From positions 1 to 64,000 of the forward strand of contig CAIYSR010000095.1 of NCBI GenBank assembly GCA_903928895.1: 64,000 nucleotides of DNA, written 5' to 3'. How positions within the stretch are numbered: position 1 is the stretch's first letter; every line of letters starts with the position of its first letter. Source of the DNA: an uncultured Rhodospirillales bacterium (GTDB lineage Bacteria; Pseudomonadota; Alphaproteobacteria; Acetobacterales; Acetobacteraceae). A program made the translations under genes and the position numbers. A model generated the notes under the pieces. That model saw nothing but the letters and a program-made list of their open reading frames with translations. It did not search any database and had not been told where the DNA came from. Below, in pieces: positions 25,109-35,552 of the stretch.

Positions 25109-26110
25109 TCAGCGCCCCCTCGGATCAAGAACAGCCTGCGCGATATCCACCAGCAGGTTCATGCCGATGAAGACCGAGCCGGTGAACAACGTGAACCCCA
25201 TGATCGCGTTGTAGTCGGATTGCAGGATCGAGTTGTAGGCATAGGTGCCGAGCCCCGGCCACGAGAACACCGTCTCCACCACCACCGCCCCGGCGAGGAG
25301 ATTGCCGAAAACCAGGCCGATCTGCGTCAGCGTGCCGATCAACGCCGCGCGCAGGATGTATTTCCAGATCACCACCCGGCGCGGCAGGCCCATCGCCGCC
25401 TGGTAGAACACGAACTGGCTGCGCATCACGTTCAGCACGCCGGCCCGGGTGAACCGCACGATGGTGGCCATCGCCGGGATCGCCAAGGTCAGCATCGGCA
25501 GCGTGAGGTAGCGCAGCGCGGTGAAGAAAGTCTCCCCGTCGCCGCGGATCAGGGCGTCGAGCGTATAGAATCCGGTGATCGGGTCAGGCCCCCAGCCGTT
25601 GATGCGGCCCTGCACCGGCGTCAGGTTGAGATGCATCGAGAACAGCAGCTGCAGCAGCATGGCGAGCCAGAACGCTGCCATCGCCAGCCCGGCGATGGTG
25701 ATCACCCGCACGACATGGTCCAGCAGGGAGTTGCGCCGCAGCGCCGAAACAACGCCAAGCGGCAGGCCGAGCAGGACGGCCAGTACAATGGCAAACAGCG
25801 CCAGTTCGACCGTCGCGGGAAGCCGCTCGACCAGGTCGTCCGCCACCGGCCGCTGGGTATAGAGGCTGATGCCCATATTGCCGTGGACGACGTCCGAGAC
25901 GTAGTGAACGAACTGCTCGGGCAACGGCTTATCCAGACCGAACTTGCGCCGCAGTGCCTCGACCTGCTCGTACGGTGCGTTCTCCCCCGCCAGCACCCGC
26001 GCCGGATCGGCGGGGATGATGTGGGAGACCGAAAAGACGATCAGCGTCAGGCCAAGCAGGGTCGGCGGCATCCACAGGCATCGCCGCAGCGCCAGGGCCA
26101 GAAGCCGCAT
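25109..26110 (-). CDS. Peptide-type ABC transporter permease (DppB type)
   Basis: A 333-residue permease with DppB features: basic ALRRCLW start, first helix, HIIPADPARVLAG, and PGLGTYAYNSILQSDYNAIMG near residue 275. Compared with DppB it has an extra loop near residues 165-190 (GRINGWGPDPITGF), as seen in many nickel- or peptide-type relatives. It starts 4 bases after the stop of the binding-protein gene and forms the channel with the DppC-type permease. Confidence 0.94.
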   Translation of the reverse strand: MRLLALALRRCLWMPPTLLGLTLIVFSVSHIIPADPARVLAGENAPYEQVEALRRKFGLDKPLPEQFVHYVSDVVHGNMGISLYTQRPVADDLVERLPATVELALFAIVLAVLLGLPLGVVSALRRNSLLDHVVRVITIAGLAMAAFWLAMLLQLLFSMHLNLTPVQGRINGWGPDPITGFYTLDALIRGDGETFFTALRYLTLPMLTLAIPAMATIVRFTRAGVLNVMRSQFVFYQAAMGLPRRVVIWKYILRAALIGTLTQIGLVFGNLLAGAVVVETVFSWPGLGTYAYNSILQSDYNAIMGFTLFTGSVFIGMNLLVDIAQAVLDPRGR

Positions 26111-26114
26111 CGGA

Positions 26115-27686
26115 TCAGCTGTTCATCTGGATCCAGCGGATATCCTGGGTATCGCCGATCGGGCAGAATCGCACCGACTTCACGCTCTTGCTGTACGGCC
26201 CATAGAACTTCGTGTTGTTGACGAACAGGCCGACCGCCTCGTCGACCAGGATGCGCGAGGCTTCCTCGTAAAGCACCCGGCGCTTCTCCTGGTCGGTGAT
26301 GACCAATGCCTGGTCGGTCAGCTCGTCGATGCGCGGGTTCTTGTAGAAGCTGGCGTTGCCGCCCTTGAAGTTCCGGCTGTTGAAAAGATAGCCGGTCCAG
26401 TTATGCGGATCGGCAAAATAGGCGCTGCGCCACAGCGGGATCAGGTCATGTGCGCGGTCGGGATCGTCGAGCTTGGGGGCGATTGTGGTGTAGGGTTCGG
26501 CCACCACCTTGATCTCCAACCCGGCCTTGGCAGCGCCAGCCTGCAACATCTGCGCGGCCTGTTCGGACTGCGGGTAGCCGGCCATGGCGCCGATCTGGAT
26601 CGGGCGGAGCTTCTCGGTCACCTTGCTGAGGTACCACTTCGCCTTGTCGATGTCGTAGCTGTAGCCCTTCAGGTCTTTCGGTGCGCCCCACATCGGATTG
26701 GGGATGATGCCCGGATTGCGCACCACCGTGCCGCCAAGGATGTTGTTGTTGAAGCCGTCGTAGTCGAACATGCAGCACAGCGCACGGCGCATGTTGATGT
26801 CGTTCAGCGGCGCCTTGCTGTGGTTGATGATGAAGTAGAAGGTGCGGATGCTCTCCGCCTCCTTGAACCAGACATTGCCGCTTGCCTTCATGCGTTCGAC
26901 CTGTTCGGCCGGCATGTAACCATCAGTGGTGTTGAACTCGCCCTTGATCATGCCGAGCACGCGGGTCGCGGTTTCCATCGACACGCGGAAATCCGCCTCG
27001 TCGATCGCGCCTGGTCCCCAAGGCATGAAATGTGCCTCGAAGCGCTCGCACTGGAAGCCGATCGCCGGATCGAAGCGGCGCAGGCGATAGCCGCCGGAGC
27101 CGGCCTCGTTGCGGGTCAACCACTCCGCGCCCCAATCGCCGTCCTTGACGTGCGACTGCACCACCTTGCTGTTGACCACCCAAAGTTCGGACAGCACCGC
27201 CATGAACACGGCAAACGGCTTGGTCAGGGTGAACTGCACGTGCAGCGCATCGAGCGCCTTGGTGCTGCCTGGCTTCACCACGTCGGAAAACAGTCCGTAG
27301 GCACCCTTTTTGAGGCCGAGAATGCGTTCCATCGAATAGACCACATCCGCAGCGGTCAAAGCGCTGCCGTCATGGAACTTCACGTTCGGGCGCAGCGTGA
27401 ACACGTAGGTCATGCCGTCGGCGGAAATCTCCACCTTGTCGGCCAGCCACAGATCCAGCTTGGCCGGATTGTCGACCCAGCGGACCAGGGCATCGTACAT
27501 GTTCAGCCGGATGGCGATGCGCCCAATGTCGAACACCTGGTGGGGATCGAGGATGTCGTAGGGATTGTTGTTCGCGGTGACGTAGCGGATGCGGGCCGCC
27601 TCCGCGGTGGAGGCATACATGCTCAGCGCGGCGCCGCCGGCGAGCACGCCGCGGCGGCCGATGGTCGGTCCGTCTGTCTGGCTCAT
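26115..27686 (-). CDS. ABC transporter substrate-binding protein, family 5
   Basis: A 523-residue binding protein that heads the second transporter operon. The N-terminus has a Tat-like signal (GRRGVLAGGAALSMYASTAEA, broken here after 20: final A omitted in the family core), and the core motif FTLRPNVKFHDGSALTAADVVYSM lies near residue 95. The start is set by an excellent ribosome-binding site (GGAGGAA, 6 bases before the ATG at 27686). The dimethylformamidase-like gene ends 141 bases upstream on the same strand, so the imported solute may be its substrate or product; this is inference from position. Confidence 0.92.
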   Translation of the reverse strand: MSQTDGPTIGRRGVLAGGAALSMYASTAEAARIRYVTANNNPYDILDPHQVFDIGRIAIRLNMYDALVRWVDNPAKLDLWLADKVEISADGMTYVFTLRPNVKFHDGSALTAADVVYSMERILGLKKGAYGLFSDVVKPGSTKALDALHVQFTLTKPFAVFMAVLSELWVVNSKVVQSHVKDGDWGAEWLTRNEAGSGGYRLRRFDPAIGFQCERFEAHFMPWGPGAIDEADFRVSMETATRVLGMIKGEFNTTDGYMPAEQVERMKASGNVWFKEAESIRTFYFIINHSKAPLNDINMRRALCCMFDYDGFNNNILGGTVVRNPGIIPNPMWGAPKDLKGYSYDIDKAKWYLSKVTEKLRPIQIGAMAGYPQSEQAAQMLQAGAAKAGLEIKVVAEPYTTIAPKLDDPDRAHDLIPLWRSAYFADPHNWTGYLFNSRNFKGGNASFYKNPRIDELTDQALVITDQEKRRVLYEEASRILVDEAVGLFVNNTKFYGPYSKSVKSVRFCPIGDTQDIRWIQMNS

Positions 27687-27827
27687 GAGATATTCCTCCA
27701 CAAGAAGGTGTTGTTCGGCTGCGGCGCGCACAGCAAGCCCCGCTCCTGTCCGGATTGCAAGAGCACTTCCGTCGACCATCTCCAGCCGGGCGGGAACAGC
27801 GATGCGCGATCCTGCGGGAGATTCAGG

Positions 27828-29993
27828 CTACCCCCTGCCTGGCACCACGAAGGGCGCCGGATCGGCGAAGCGGCGCACCACGTTGGCGGTCAGCCGGCTC
27901 AACACGGTGTCACCGCCATTGACCATCAGGCTCCCCGCATAGGTCATCGATCCGACCGAGAACACCGCGCCGCCGGCATGGGTTTCAAAGAACGTCATGT
28001 CCGCGCAGGACCAATCTTCCTGTGGCAGCGGATGACGGTGAACCAGCATGTCCTCGTTGACCCAGGCATAGTCGGGGTGGATGACGATCCCCTTGGCCAC
28101 CACCAGCGCGTGCGGCGGTGTGCCGTATTTCGGATTGACGCTGTCGAGCTCGAACCCCGCCGCGCCGCCGCCCATATACCCCTCGGCGCCAAACCGGCTG
28201 CCCGGGGTCACGTCCAGTCCCGCGATCATCCAACTGACGCGCGGGTCCTGCACGCCGCCGATGAAATGGTAGGGGAAGCCGAGATGACGGCCCTGGGTCG
28301 AAAAGCTGATGCCGACCAGCTTGTGGCTTGAGCGTCCGATGCGCCGCCACAGCCCGCCATATCCGCCTTCGAACTGGTGGTAGCTCTCGCCCGGCATGCT
28401 TTCCCACACCCGGATCCCGCCCTCGGCGCGACGCACCTCCAGCGTTTCCGGTTGCTCGGCAGAGGGCTCGGCGCGCCAGTAGAACCCGTTGCCCCCAAGA
28501 TAGATCAGCCGCCCGCCGATGCCGAGATGGTCCTCGAAGGCCTGCATCATCCGCTCGGAATGGTATTCCGGGTGCTGCCCCGCGATGACGACCCGGTAGG
28601 GCGCCAGTGCGGCGACCCCCTCGTCGTGCAGGTCGTGATCGGTGATGAGGTCGTGGTCCATGCCGACCGTGTGCAGCCACTGGTCGATATAGCTCTCCGC
28701 AACCCAGCGTGCGGTGCCTGAGCCGCCCTCGATCGGGTCCATCAGCGCGAACTGGCGGGGCCTGGTGTCAAGCATCGGGCGCGCCTGGGTCATCAGCGCG
28801 ACGCCGGAGCCGTCGGCATGGTGATTGTAGCAGGAGAGGCCGAATTGCGGGTTCATGTCCGGCGTTTGCGACAGCGCACCCCACGCGGCAGCGCGGCCCG
28901 CGATCTCGGCGCCGCGGCCGGGGCGCACGTAGCAACCATAGACCTGGTAGGAGAACGTCGGCACCAGCAGCACCACATCGCTGCGCGGCTGCGCCGGGCG
29001 AACGACGAAGGGGATATAGTCCTCGCCGGCGGCGTTCTTAATATGCGCTGCGTAAAGCCCGCTCGGCCAGTCCGCCGGCACTGTGAGCGTGAACGATTCG
29101 CGCCAGCCGAGCGGTCCCTGGTCGTCGTCGTGGAAATGGATGGCGCCGTACTGCTCGGGGGCGGATTTCCAATCATGCACCGTGCCGGTCCAGTTGGAGC
29201 CGGTCATCGCCCGGGTCGGCAGGTTGACGAGGCGGGCATGGGCGGCGTGCGGACCAATATCGGTTGCCGCCTGGGTGCCCATGCCGATGGCGAAATTCCA
29301 GACCGCGAGCGGGGCGCCGGACGGGCCGTGCAGGCTCGGGCGCTCGATCTTGCCATTGTAATGCGCGCTCGCGGGTGCCTCGCCTTCAGGCGGCAAAGCG
29401 GCGAGGAACACCTCGGCGGCTCCAGCAGGCGGCGCTGCGGCAAGCGCTTCGGCGGTGCCGGCATCGGCGAGCGGCGCATGTGGCCGCTGACTGACCGTTA
29501 ACCGTCCGTCATGGGTCAGTTCGGCCGCGACGTCATACCAGCGGTGGCCATGCAGTCGACACCGCACGGCCGCGTGGATCGACCTCCCGTCCGCCCCGGT
29601 CGCTTCGGCCTGTGTCGCGCCATCGGCGCCGATGGTCAGCGCCAGCTGCCAGGCGCCGATCCGCAGCGCGACCAGTCCCTGCCGCCCCTTGCCGGGCGTG
29701 GTCGGCCATATCGTCGCGGCGAGCCGCACACCCCCGCGCAGATCGGCCGGCAGCGCGGCGACATGGCCGAAACTGCCGAGATGGGCGGGTTGGAAACGAC
29801 CGTCGCAGATGCCGTCGAGCGGGCTCGCCATGGCGACCTCGGCATAGCCGGGGCCGGCCGGGTTGGGATCGGCGCAGAGATGGCGGACGAAGCGCAGGGT
29901 AAACGGGCGATTGGCCGCGCTCGAAACCATGAAGCGAAGGGCGCCGCCCTGCTTCGCGCTCCAGCGGTCAGTGTATCCGGTGAGGGCATGCAT
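27828..29993 (-). CDS. N,N-dimethylformamidase large-subunit-like amidohydrolase
   Basis: A 721-residue protein resembling the catalytic large subunit of N,N-dimethylformamidase, a mononuclear-iron amidohydrolase. The first ~200 residues are a beta-rich, lectin-like domain (MHALTGYTDRWSAKQGG start). The catalytic part begins near residue 300 and contains LLVPTFSYQVYGCY, SCYNHHADGSGVALMT, QHPEYHSERMMQAFEDHL and GGNGFYWR, all typical of the family. Known DMFase binds iron through two Tyr and one Glu; I have not mapped those residues. The small subunit of true DMFase (about 130 residues) is not encoded nearby, so the substrate may be another N-substituted amide. The ATG at 29993 was chosen from homology. 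The gene diverges from a Gfo/Idh/MocA gene and reads toward the transporter operon. Confidence 0.85.
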   Translation of the reverse strand: MHALTGYTDRWSAKQGGALRFMVSSAANRPFTLRFVRHLCADPNPAGPGYAEVAMASPLDGICDGRFQPAHLGSFGHVAALPADLRGGVRLAATIWPTTPGKGRQGLVALRIGAWQLALTIGADGATQAEATGADGRSIHAAVRCRLHGHRWYDVAAELTHDGRLTVSQRPHAPLADAGTAEALAAAPPAGAAEVFLAALPPEGEAPASAHYNGKIERPSLHGPSGAPLAVWNFAIGMGTQAATDIGPHAAHARLVNLPTRAMTGSNWTGTVHDWKSAPEQYGAIHFHDDDQGPLGWRESFTLTVPADWPSGLYAAHIKNAAGEDYIPFVVRPAQPRSDVVLLVPTFSYQVYGCYVRPGRGAEIAGRAAAWGALSQTPDMNPQFGLSCYNHHADGSGVALMTQARPMLDTRPRQFALMDPIEGGSGTARWVAESYIDQWLHTVGMDHDLITDHDLHDEGVAALAPYRVVIAGQHPEYHSERMMQAFEDHLGIGGRLIYLGGNGFYWRAEPSAEQPETLEVRRAEGGIRVWESMPGESYHQFEGGYGGLWRRIGRSSHKLVGISFSTQGRHLGFPYHFIGGVQDPRVSWMIAGLDVTPGSRFGAEGYMGGGAAGFELDSVNPKYGTPPHALVVAKGIVIHPDYAWVNEDMLVHRHPLPQEDWSCADMTFFETHAGGAVFSVGSMTYAGSLMVNGGDTVLSRLTANVVRRFADPAPFVVPGRG

Positions 29994-30108
29994 GTCGGTC
30001 TCCCCGCGCGTGACCTTCGCATGGTAGCGGCCAGTCACACGCAGGCAAGGGCACTGGCCCCGGCGCACGATCCCGCCAATACTCGACGGGCAAAGGCTGG
30101 AGGCGGCG

Positions 30109-31143
30109 ATGGACCGGATTGGGATCGGCTTGATCGGCTGCGGCGGCATCGCCCGCTCGGCGCATCTGCCGGCGCTGGCGGCGCTCTGCCAGCACGTCGA
30201 ACTGCGCGCCACCGCCGATGTCGACGCGGCGGCGGCGCAGGCGGCGGCCACGCCCTGGGGAGCGGCACATTCGACCGACTACCGCACCGTTCTGGCGCGC
30301 CCCGACATCGCGGCGGTGATCGTCGCCACCCCAGAATACCTCCACGCCGAGCAGGTTTCCGCCTCCGCCGCGGCGGGCAAACACGTGCTGTGCGAAAAGC
30401 CGTTGGCCCGCACCCTGGCCGAGGCCGACCGGATGATCGATGCCTGCGCCGCCGCCGGCGTGCATCTGCTGATCGGCCACAGCCGCCGCTTCACCCGCCG
30501 CTACATGGAAATCCGCGCCGCGATCGACCGCGGCGAGATCGGCGATGTTCGCCTGCTTCGGGAAAACGAACGGCGATCGCGCGGCCGGCCCCAGGTTTGG
30601 TGGTCGCCGGCGCACTGGACCGGCAATCCGCAAATCAGCGGCGGCGCGCCGATGATCAACGCCATCCACGAGACCGACCTGCTGCGCTGGTTCAGCGGTC
30701 AGGAGGCCGAAAGCGTGCAGGCCGAGACCAACGTCACCATCGCCGAGAATGTCGGCGTGATCGACTTCATCAGCCTCACCGTGCGCTTCCGGGGCGGCGC
30801 CATCGGCTCGGCCGAGGTCCTCAACAACACCCCGCCCGGCTATCCCGCCTTCCACCAGCTCGACATCTACGGCACGTCGGGGGCCATCCGCGCTCGCGAC
30901 CATGACCTCACCGGTCTCGCCCGCTTCACCGATACCGGCACCGAATATCCGGCGCAGTACGAGATGCTGCTGCACAACCTGCCGGCCTATGCCCGCGAAC
31001 TTGCCGAACTGGTGGACGCGATCCGAGCCGGCCGCCCGCTCGTGATGCCGCCGAGCGAGGCCCGGGCGGCGTTGGCGATCACGCTCGCGGCGATCCGCTC
31101 CGCTCACGAGGGCCGCGCGATTGCGATGGGAGAACTGGCATGA
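30109..31143 (+). CDS. Gfo/Idh/MocA family oxidoreductase
   Basis: A 344-residue NAD(P)-dependent dehydrogenase fold. The N-terminal Rossmann domain has IGLIGCGGIARSAHLPALAAL at residues 4-24 and the conserved EKPLARTLAEAD near residue 100, where Lys is the usual catalytic residue. The C-terminal alpha/beta substrate domain contains GGAPMINAIHETDLLRWF near residue 180, with the catalytic His-x-x-Asp. Substrate is likely a cyclic polyol, sugar or similar. It is preceded by GGAGG. Its stop overlaps the start of the smaller relative downstream, so the two products may act together. Confidence 0.92.
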   Translation: MDRIGIGLIGCGGIARSAHLPALAALCQHVELRATADVDAAAAQAAATPWGAAHSTDYRTVLARPDIAAVIVATPEYLHAEQVSASAAAGKHVLCEKPLARTLAEADRMIDACAAAGVHLLIGHSRRFTRRYMEIRAAIDRGEIGDVRLLRENERRSRGRPQVWWSPAHWTGNPQISGGAPMINAIHETDLLRWFSGQEAESVQAETNVTIAENVGVIDFISLTVRFRGGAIGSAEVLNNTPPGYPAFHQLDIYGTSGAIRARDHDLTGLARFTDTGTEYPAQYEMLLHNLPAYARELAELVDAIRAGRPLVMPPSEARAALAITLAAIRSAHEGRAIAMGELA

Positions 31144-32018
31144 ACCCGCCGGACATAAACCCGCCGGACATGATCACGCTGGGCATCATCGGCGATGGCC
31201 ATCACGCGCGCGCCCTGCGCGACCACGGCGCGCCACTCGGCCGCATCCGCCTCGTCGATACGCCGCGGCGCGCCTGGCGCGACATCGCCACCGATCGGGC
31301 GCTCGCAGCCGTACTGGTCGACCTGCCCGGCGCTGCCGGCCTCGCAGCGATCACCGCGGCGCTCGCGGCCGGCAAGATCGTCCTCAGCACGCCCTCGCCT
31401 GCCCACAGCGCGGATGAGGTGGCAAGCTTGCGTGCAGCGGCCATAGCGGGCGGCGGCACGCTGCTGCCCGGCGGCGAACTCGTCTACGGCGAAGCGGCCC
31501 GTCGCGGCCTCGCCGCCATCGCCGACCCGGCGTTCGGCCGCCTCACCTCGCTTTACATCGCCATCCGCCAGCCCCGTGGTCCCGGTGACGTGCTGGATGA
31601 CCTTGCTCCCGAGGCGGTGGCCTTCATCGCCGCTGCGATCCCGGATGCGTTCCCGTCCGTGCGGGTCAATGCCGGAGCCCTGTTCAGCGGGGACCGCGAC
31701 AGCGCGGTGATTCTCCTGCGCAGCGCCAACGATGTTGTGGTCACCATCGAACTCGCCCGCTGTCTGCCCGCGAGTCTGTCGGCTCCAGGGCTCGGAGAAA
31801 TCGAGATCGATGCTATCGGCACCGCCCAGGCGGTCCGCATCACCCCGCTCGACAGCGCCGTGCGCATCCATCGCGACGCTGGCAACGACGCCCGCCCCTG
31901 GCTCGATGCCGCGGTTCTGGCGATGCTGCGAGAGGTCGAAGCCCCCCCCGCCGACGGCATTGACCGCGCGGCGCGCCACCAGGCGCTGGTGGCGGCGATC
32001 CGCGCGGCGGCCGGCTGA
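31140..32018 (+). CDS. Divergent Gfo/Idh/MocA-like protein, short
   Basis: A 292-residue partner of the preceding dehydrogenase. It keeps a Rossmann start (ITLGIIGDGHHARALRDHG), but the second half of the fold is worn: the EKP catalytic motif reads STPSPAHS and the His-Asp motif is missing. It may be catalytically silent or bind a different ligand. The ATG at 31140 overlaps the upstream stop; a second ATG at 31170 lies after a 15-base in-frame duplication (NPPDINPPD), so the true start is uncertain. The gene ends 3 bases before the convergent binding-protein gene. Confidence 0.75.
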   Translation: MNPPDINPPDMITLGIIGDGHHARALRDHGAPLGRIRLVDTPRRAWRDIATDRALAAVLVDLPGAAGLAAITAALAAGKIVLSTPSPAHSADEVASLRAAAIAGGGTLLPGGELVYGEAARRGLAAIADPAFGRLTSLYIAIRQPRGPGDVLDDLAPEAVAFIAAAIPDAFPSVRVNAGALFSGDRDSAVILLRSANDVVVTIELARCLPASLSAPGLGEIEIDAIGTAQAVRITPLDSAVRIHRDAGNDARPWLDAAVLAMLREVEAPPADGIDRAARHQALVAAIRAAAG

Positions 32019-32021
32019 GCC

Positions 32022-33629
32022 TCAGGCCTTGGTTACGTCATAGAACAACGCGACCCAGCTCGCCCGCGCGAAATGATACCCCTTCTTCTCCGCGCGATAG
32101 GCCACCGTCTGCACCTGATTGTGCACTGACAGCCAGAGCGCGCTGTCCATGATGATCTTCTGCGCGTCCGCATAGATCGCGTCGCGCTTGGCTGGATCGG
32201 TCACCGCACGGCCCTCGGCGAACAGGGCGTCGAGCTTGGGGTCGTTCAACTGCATCCAGTTGTAGCGATACTTGCCGGGAGCCGGGATGTTGGCCGACGA
32301 GAACAGATTCTCCAGGCACATCGGGTCGGCCTGGATCCAGCGCACCGGCAGGAGGTCGAAGCTGTTGTCGAAAACGAGCTGCTGGTTCTTGGCAAAGGTG
32401 ATGGTCTCGACCTTGAGATCAAAGCCCACCCGTCGGGCCACCGCCTGGATTTCCACCGCCGTGTCCGGCTCCAGCGGAGGCGGGGCACCGTAGAAGGCGC
32501 TGAGACGCTGGCCATCCTTCACCCGCACACCGTCCGGCCCCATTTTCCAGCCGGCCTGTTCGAGCAGCGCAGCGGCGGCCTTCGGATCGTATTTGTACAT
32601 CTCTTCGCAGCCCGCCCAGTAGCCTGGCGTTCCGGCCGACAAGGCACCATAGGTCGGCTCGATCAGGCCGAAGAAGATGTTCTCGCACAGCGCCTTGCGG
32701 TCGATCGCCATATGCAGTGCGCGGCGCACCCGGACGTCAGAGAAAATGCCGCGGCTGCCGTTGAGTTCAAGGCCGAAGGGGATGCCAGCGGCATTGCCGA
32801 TCATCGTCGCGTAGCCCTTGGTGTCCTTGAGCCGCTTCATGTCGAGGATCGGCGTCACGTCGGAAATGTCGATCTCGCCCGCCTCGAGTGCGGCGACGCG
32901 GGTGGAGGCGTCGGCGATGAAGCGGGTGATGACGCGTTGGACGGACGACGGTCCCTTGTTGGCGTTGTAGCCGGGCGCCCAGTTGTACTTGTCGAAACGC
33001 TCCAGCGTCACCTGCCGCCCCTGCTCCCAGGAGACGAACTTGAATGGCCCGGCACCCACCGGGGCGCGAGCGAAATCCTGGTTGCCCATCCGCTTCACCG
33101 CCGTCGGCGAGACCGGCGCCAGGGTGCCTTCCGCGAAGCTGGCGATGGCGGCGCCGAAGGGTTGCTTGTAGTCGACGCGGATGGTGTGGCTGTCGATCAC
33201 CTTGCAGCCATCATAAGGGCCGAGCTGAGTGACGGCGCCCTCGGAGGCGGTTTTCGGGTCGGCGATCGTGTCGAACGTGAACTTCACTGCCTCGGCATCG
33301 AACGGTGTGCCGTCATGGAAGCCGACATCGGTGCGCAGCTTCAGCGTGACGGACTTGCCATCCGTCGCCGCCTCCCAGGCGGTGGCGAGCCCGGGGAACA
33401 GCTTGTTGGAACCGTCCGAGGCGATCAGCGTGTCGAACATCTGCCCGATCACCTGGTACTCGTGCCGCGAGCTGGTGACGCGCGGATCATAGGTGCGCGG
33501 CGCCACGTCATCCTCGCCCCAGGTGACGGTCAGCGGCGCCTGGGCGGACGCGCCGGTGTTGAGCAGCGGGGCGGCGAGCATGCCGCCCATGACGGCGCGG
33601 CGCGAGACCGAGGGCTTGCGGCGGGGCAT
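32022..33629 (-). CDS. ABC transporter substrate-binding protein, family 5
   Basis: A 535-residue periplasmic binding protein with a Tat signal (SRRAVMGGMLAAPLL, ending GASAQ). Family-5 core motifs: VTLKLRTDVGFHDGTPFDAEAV near residue 100, MAIDRKALCENIFFGL near 300. The ATG at 33629 follows the rules for a Tat start; the long upstream reading covers the divergent permease gene and is a shadow. It is divergent from two permease genes and probably works with them, sharing a 145-base promoter region. Confidence 0.92.
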   Translation of the reverse strand: MPRRKPSVSRRAVMGGMLAAPLLNTGASAQAPLTVTWGEDDVAPRTYDPRVTSSRHEYQVIGQMFDTLIASDGSNKLFPGLATAWEAATDGKSVTLKLRTDVGFHDGTPFDAEAVKFTFDTIADPKTASEGAVTQLGPYDGCKVIDSHTIRVDYKQPFGAAIASFAEGTLAPVSPTAVKRMGNQDFARAPVGAGPFKFVSWEQGRQVTLERFDKYNWAPGYNANKGPSSVQRVITRFIADASTRVAALEAGEIDISDVTPILDMKRLKDTKGYATMIGNAAGIPFGLELNGSRGIFSDVRVRRALHMAIDRKALCENIFFGLIEPTYGALSAGTPGYWAGCEEMYKYDPKAAAALLEQAGWKMGPDGVRVKDGQRLSAFYGAPPPLEPDTAVEIQAVARRVGFDLKVETITFAKNQQLVFDNSFDLLPVRWIQADPMCLENLFSSANIPAPGKYRYNWMQLNDPKLDALFAEGRAVTDPAKRDAIYADAQKIIMDSALWLSVHNQVQTVAYRAEKKGYHFARASWVALFYDVTKA

Positions 33630-33774
33630 TGGACAATCTCCACGGGTTTGGCGATGCCGGAGTGTGCGGGCGGCTTGGCTGGAGCGCAATCGGCATTTTG
33701 CCGCTTGTGCCGACTTGCGGTTTCGTATGCGATGGCATGATGACAACGAGCGGCGGACGGATAGGGCGATTGCG

Positions 33775-34691
<917 letters not shown>

Positions 34692-34695
<4 letters not shown>

Positions 34696-35552
34696 CGGCC
34701 TCCGGCATCCTGCGCCGGCCTTGGTTGCTCTCGCGCCTGCTCGGCGCCCCGGGGGCATTGGCGGGCGCAGTGGTGATCGCGGTGATCCTCGGCCTCGCCG
34801 TTCTGGCGCCCTATCTCGCGCCCTATGACTGGAACGCCAACTCGCAGTGCCGGCGGTTGGCCCCGATGTCCGCTGAACACTGGTTCGGCTGCGACCTGTT
34901 CGGGCGCGACATCTTCAGCCGGGTGATCTACGGCGCTCGGTTCTCGCTGGCGATGGGACTCACCACGGTTGTGATCAGCCTGGCATTCGGCGCCCTGCTC
35001 GGCATCGTCGTCGCCTATGGCGGCGGACGTATCGATCGCATCGGCGCCCGCGTGATCGACGCGATGCTGTGCTTCCCGCCGATCATCCTCGCCATCCTTA
35101 TCGTCGCGGTGCTCGGCGTCGGGCTGGTGAACGCAGCCCTTGCGGTGGGGATTTCCGGTATCCCCCGCTTCGCCCGCATCACCCGCGCCGCCACACTCTC
35201 GCTCGCCGCGCGCGATTTCGTCGAGGCCGCCCGTGCCGTCGGCGCCGGACATGCCCGCATCGTGCTGCGCCATCTGTTGCCCAATCTCGCGCCGATCCTG
35301 ATCGTGATCGCCACGCTCGATCTCGGCGGAGCCGTGCTGTTCACCGCGACCCTTTCCTTCCTCGGCCTCGGCGCCCAGCCGCCGACTCCGGAATGGGGGG
35401 CGATGCTGAACGCCGGGCGCGAGTACGTCCGCTACGCGCCCTGGACAATGATATTCCCCGGCCTCGCGCTGTTCCTCACCGTGATGGCGGTGAACCTGGT
35501 CGGCGATCGGCTCAGCCTGATCCTCGACCCCCGCCAGCGCGACCGTAGCTGA
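34692..35552 (+). CDS. Peptide-type ABC transporter permease (DppC type)
   Basis: A 286-residue permease. The DppC signature appears as EHWFGCDLFGRDIFSRVIYGAR near residue 60, with the EAA loop DFVEAARAVGAGHARIVLRH near 175 and TATLSFLGLGAQPPTPEWGAML near 220. A Cys pair (QCRRLAPMSAEHWFGC) lies in the first periplasmic loop and could form a disulfide. The start is GTG overlapping the previous stop. No ATPase genes follow; the next gene is convergent, with the stops of the two genes abutting in TGATCA. Confidence 0.9.
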
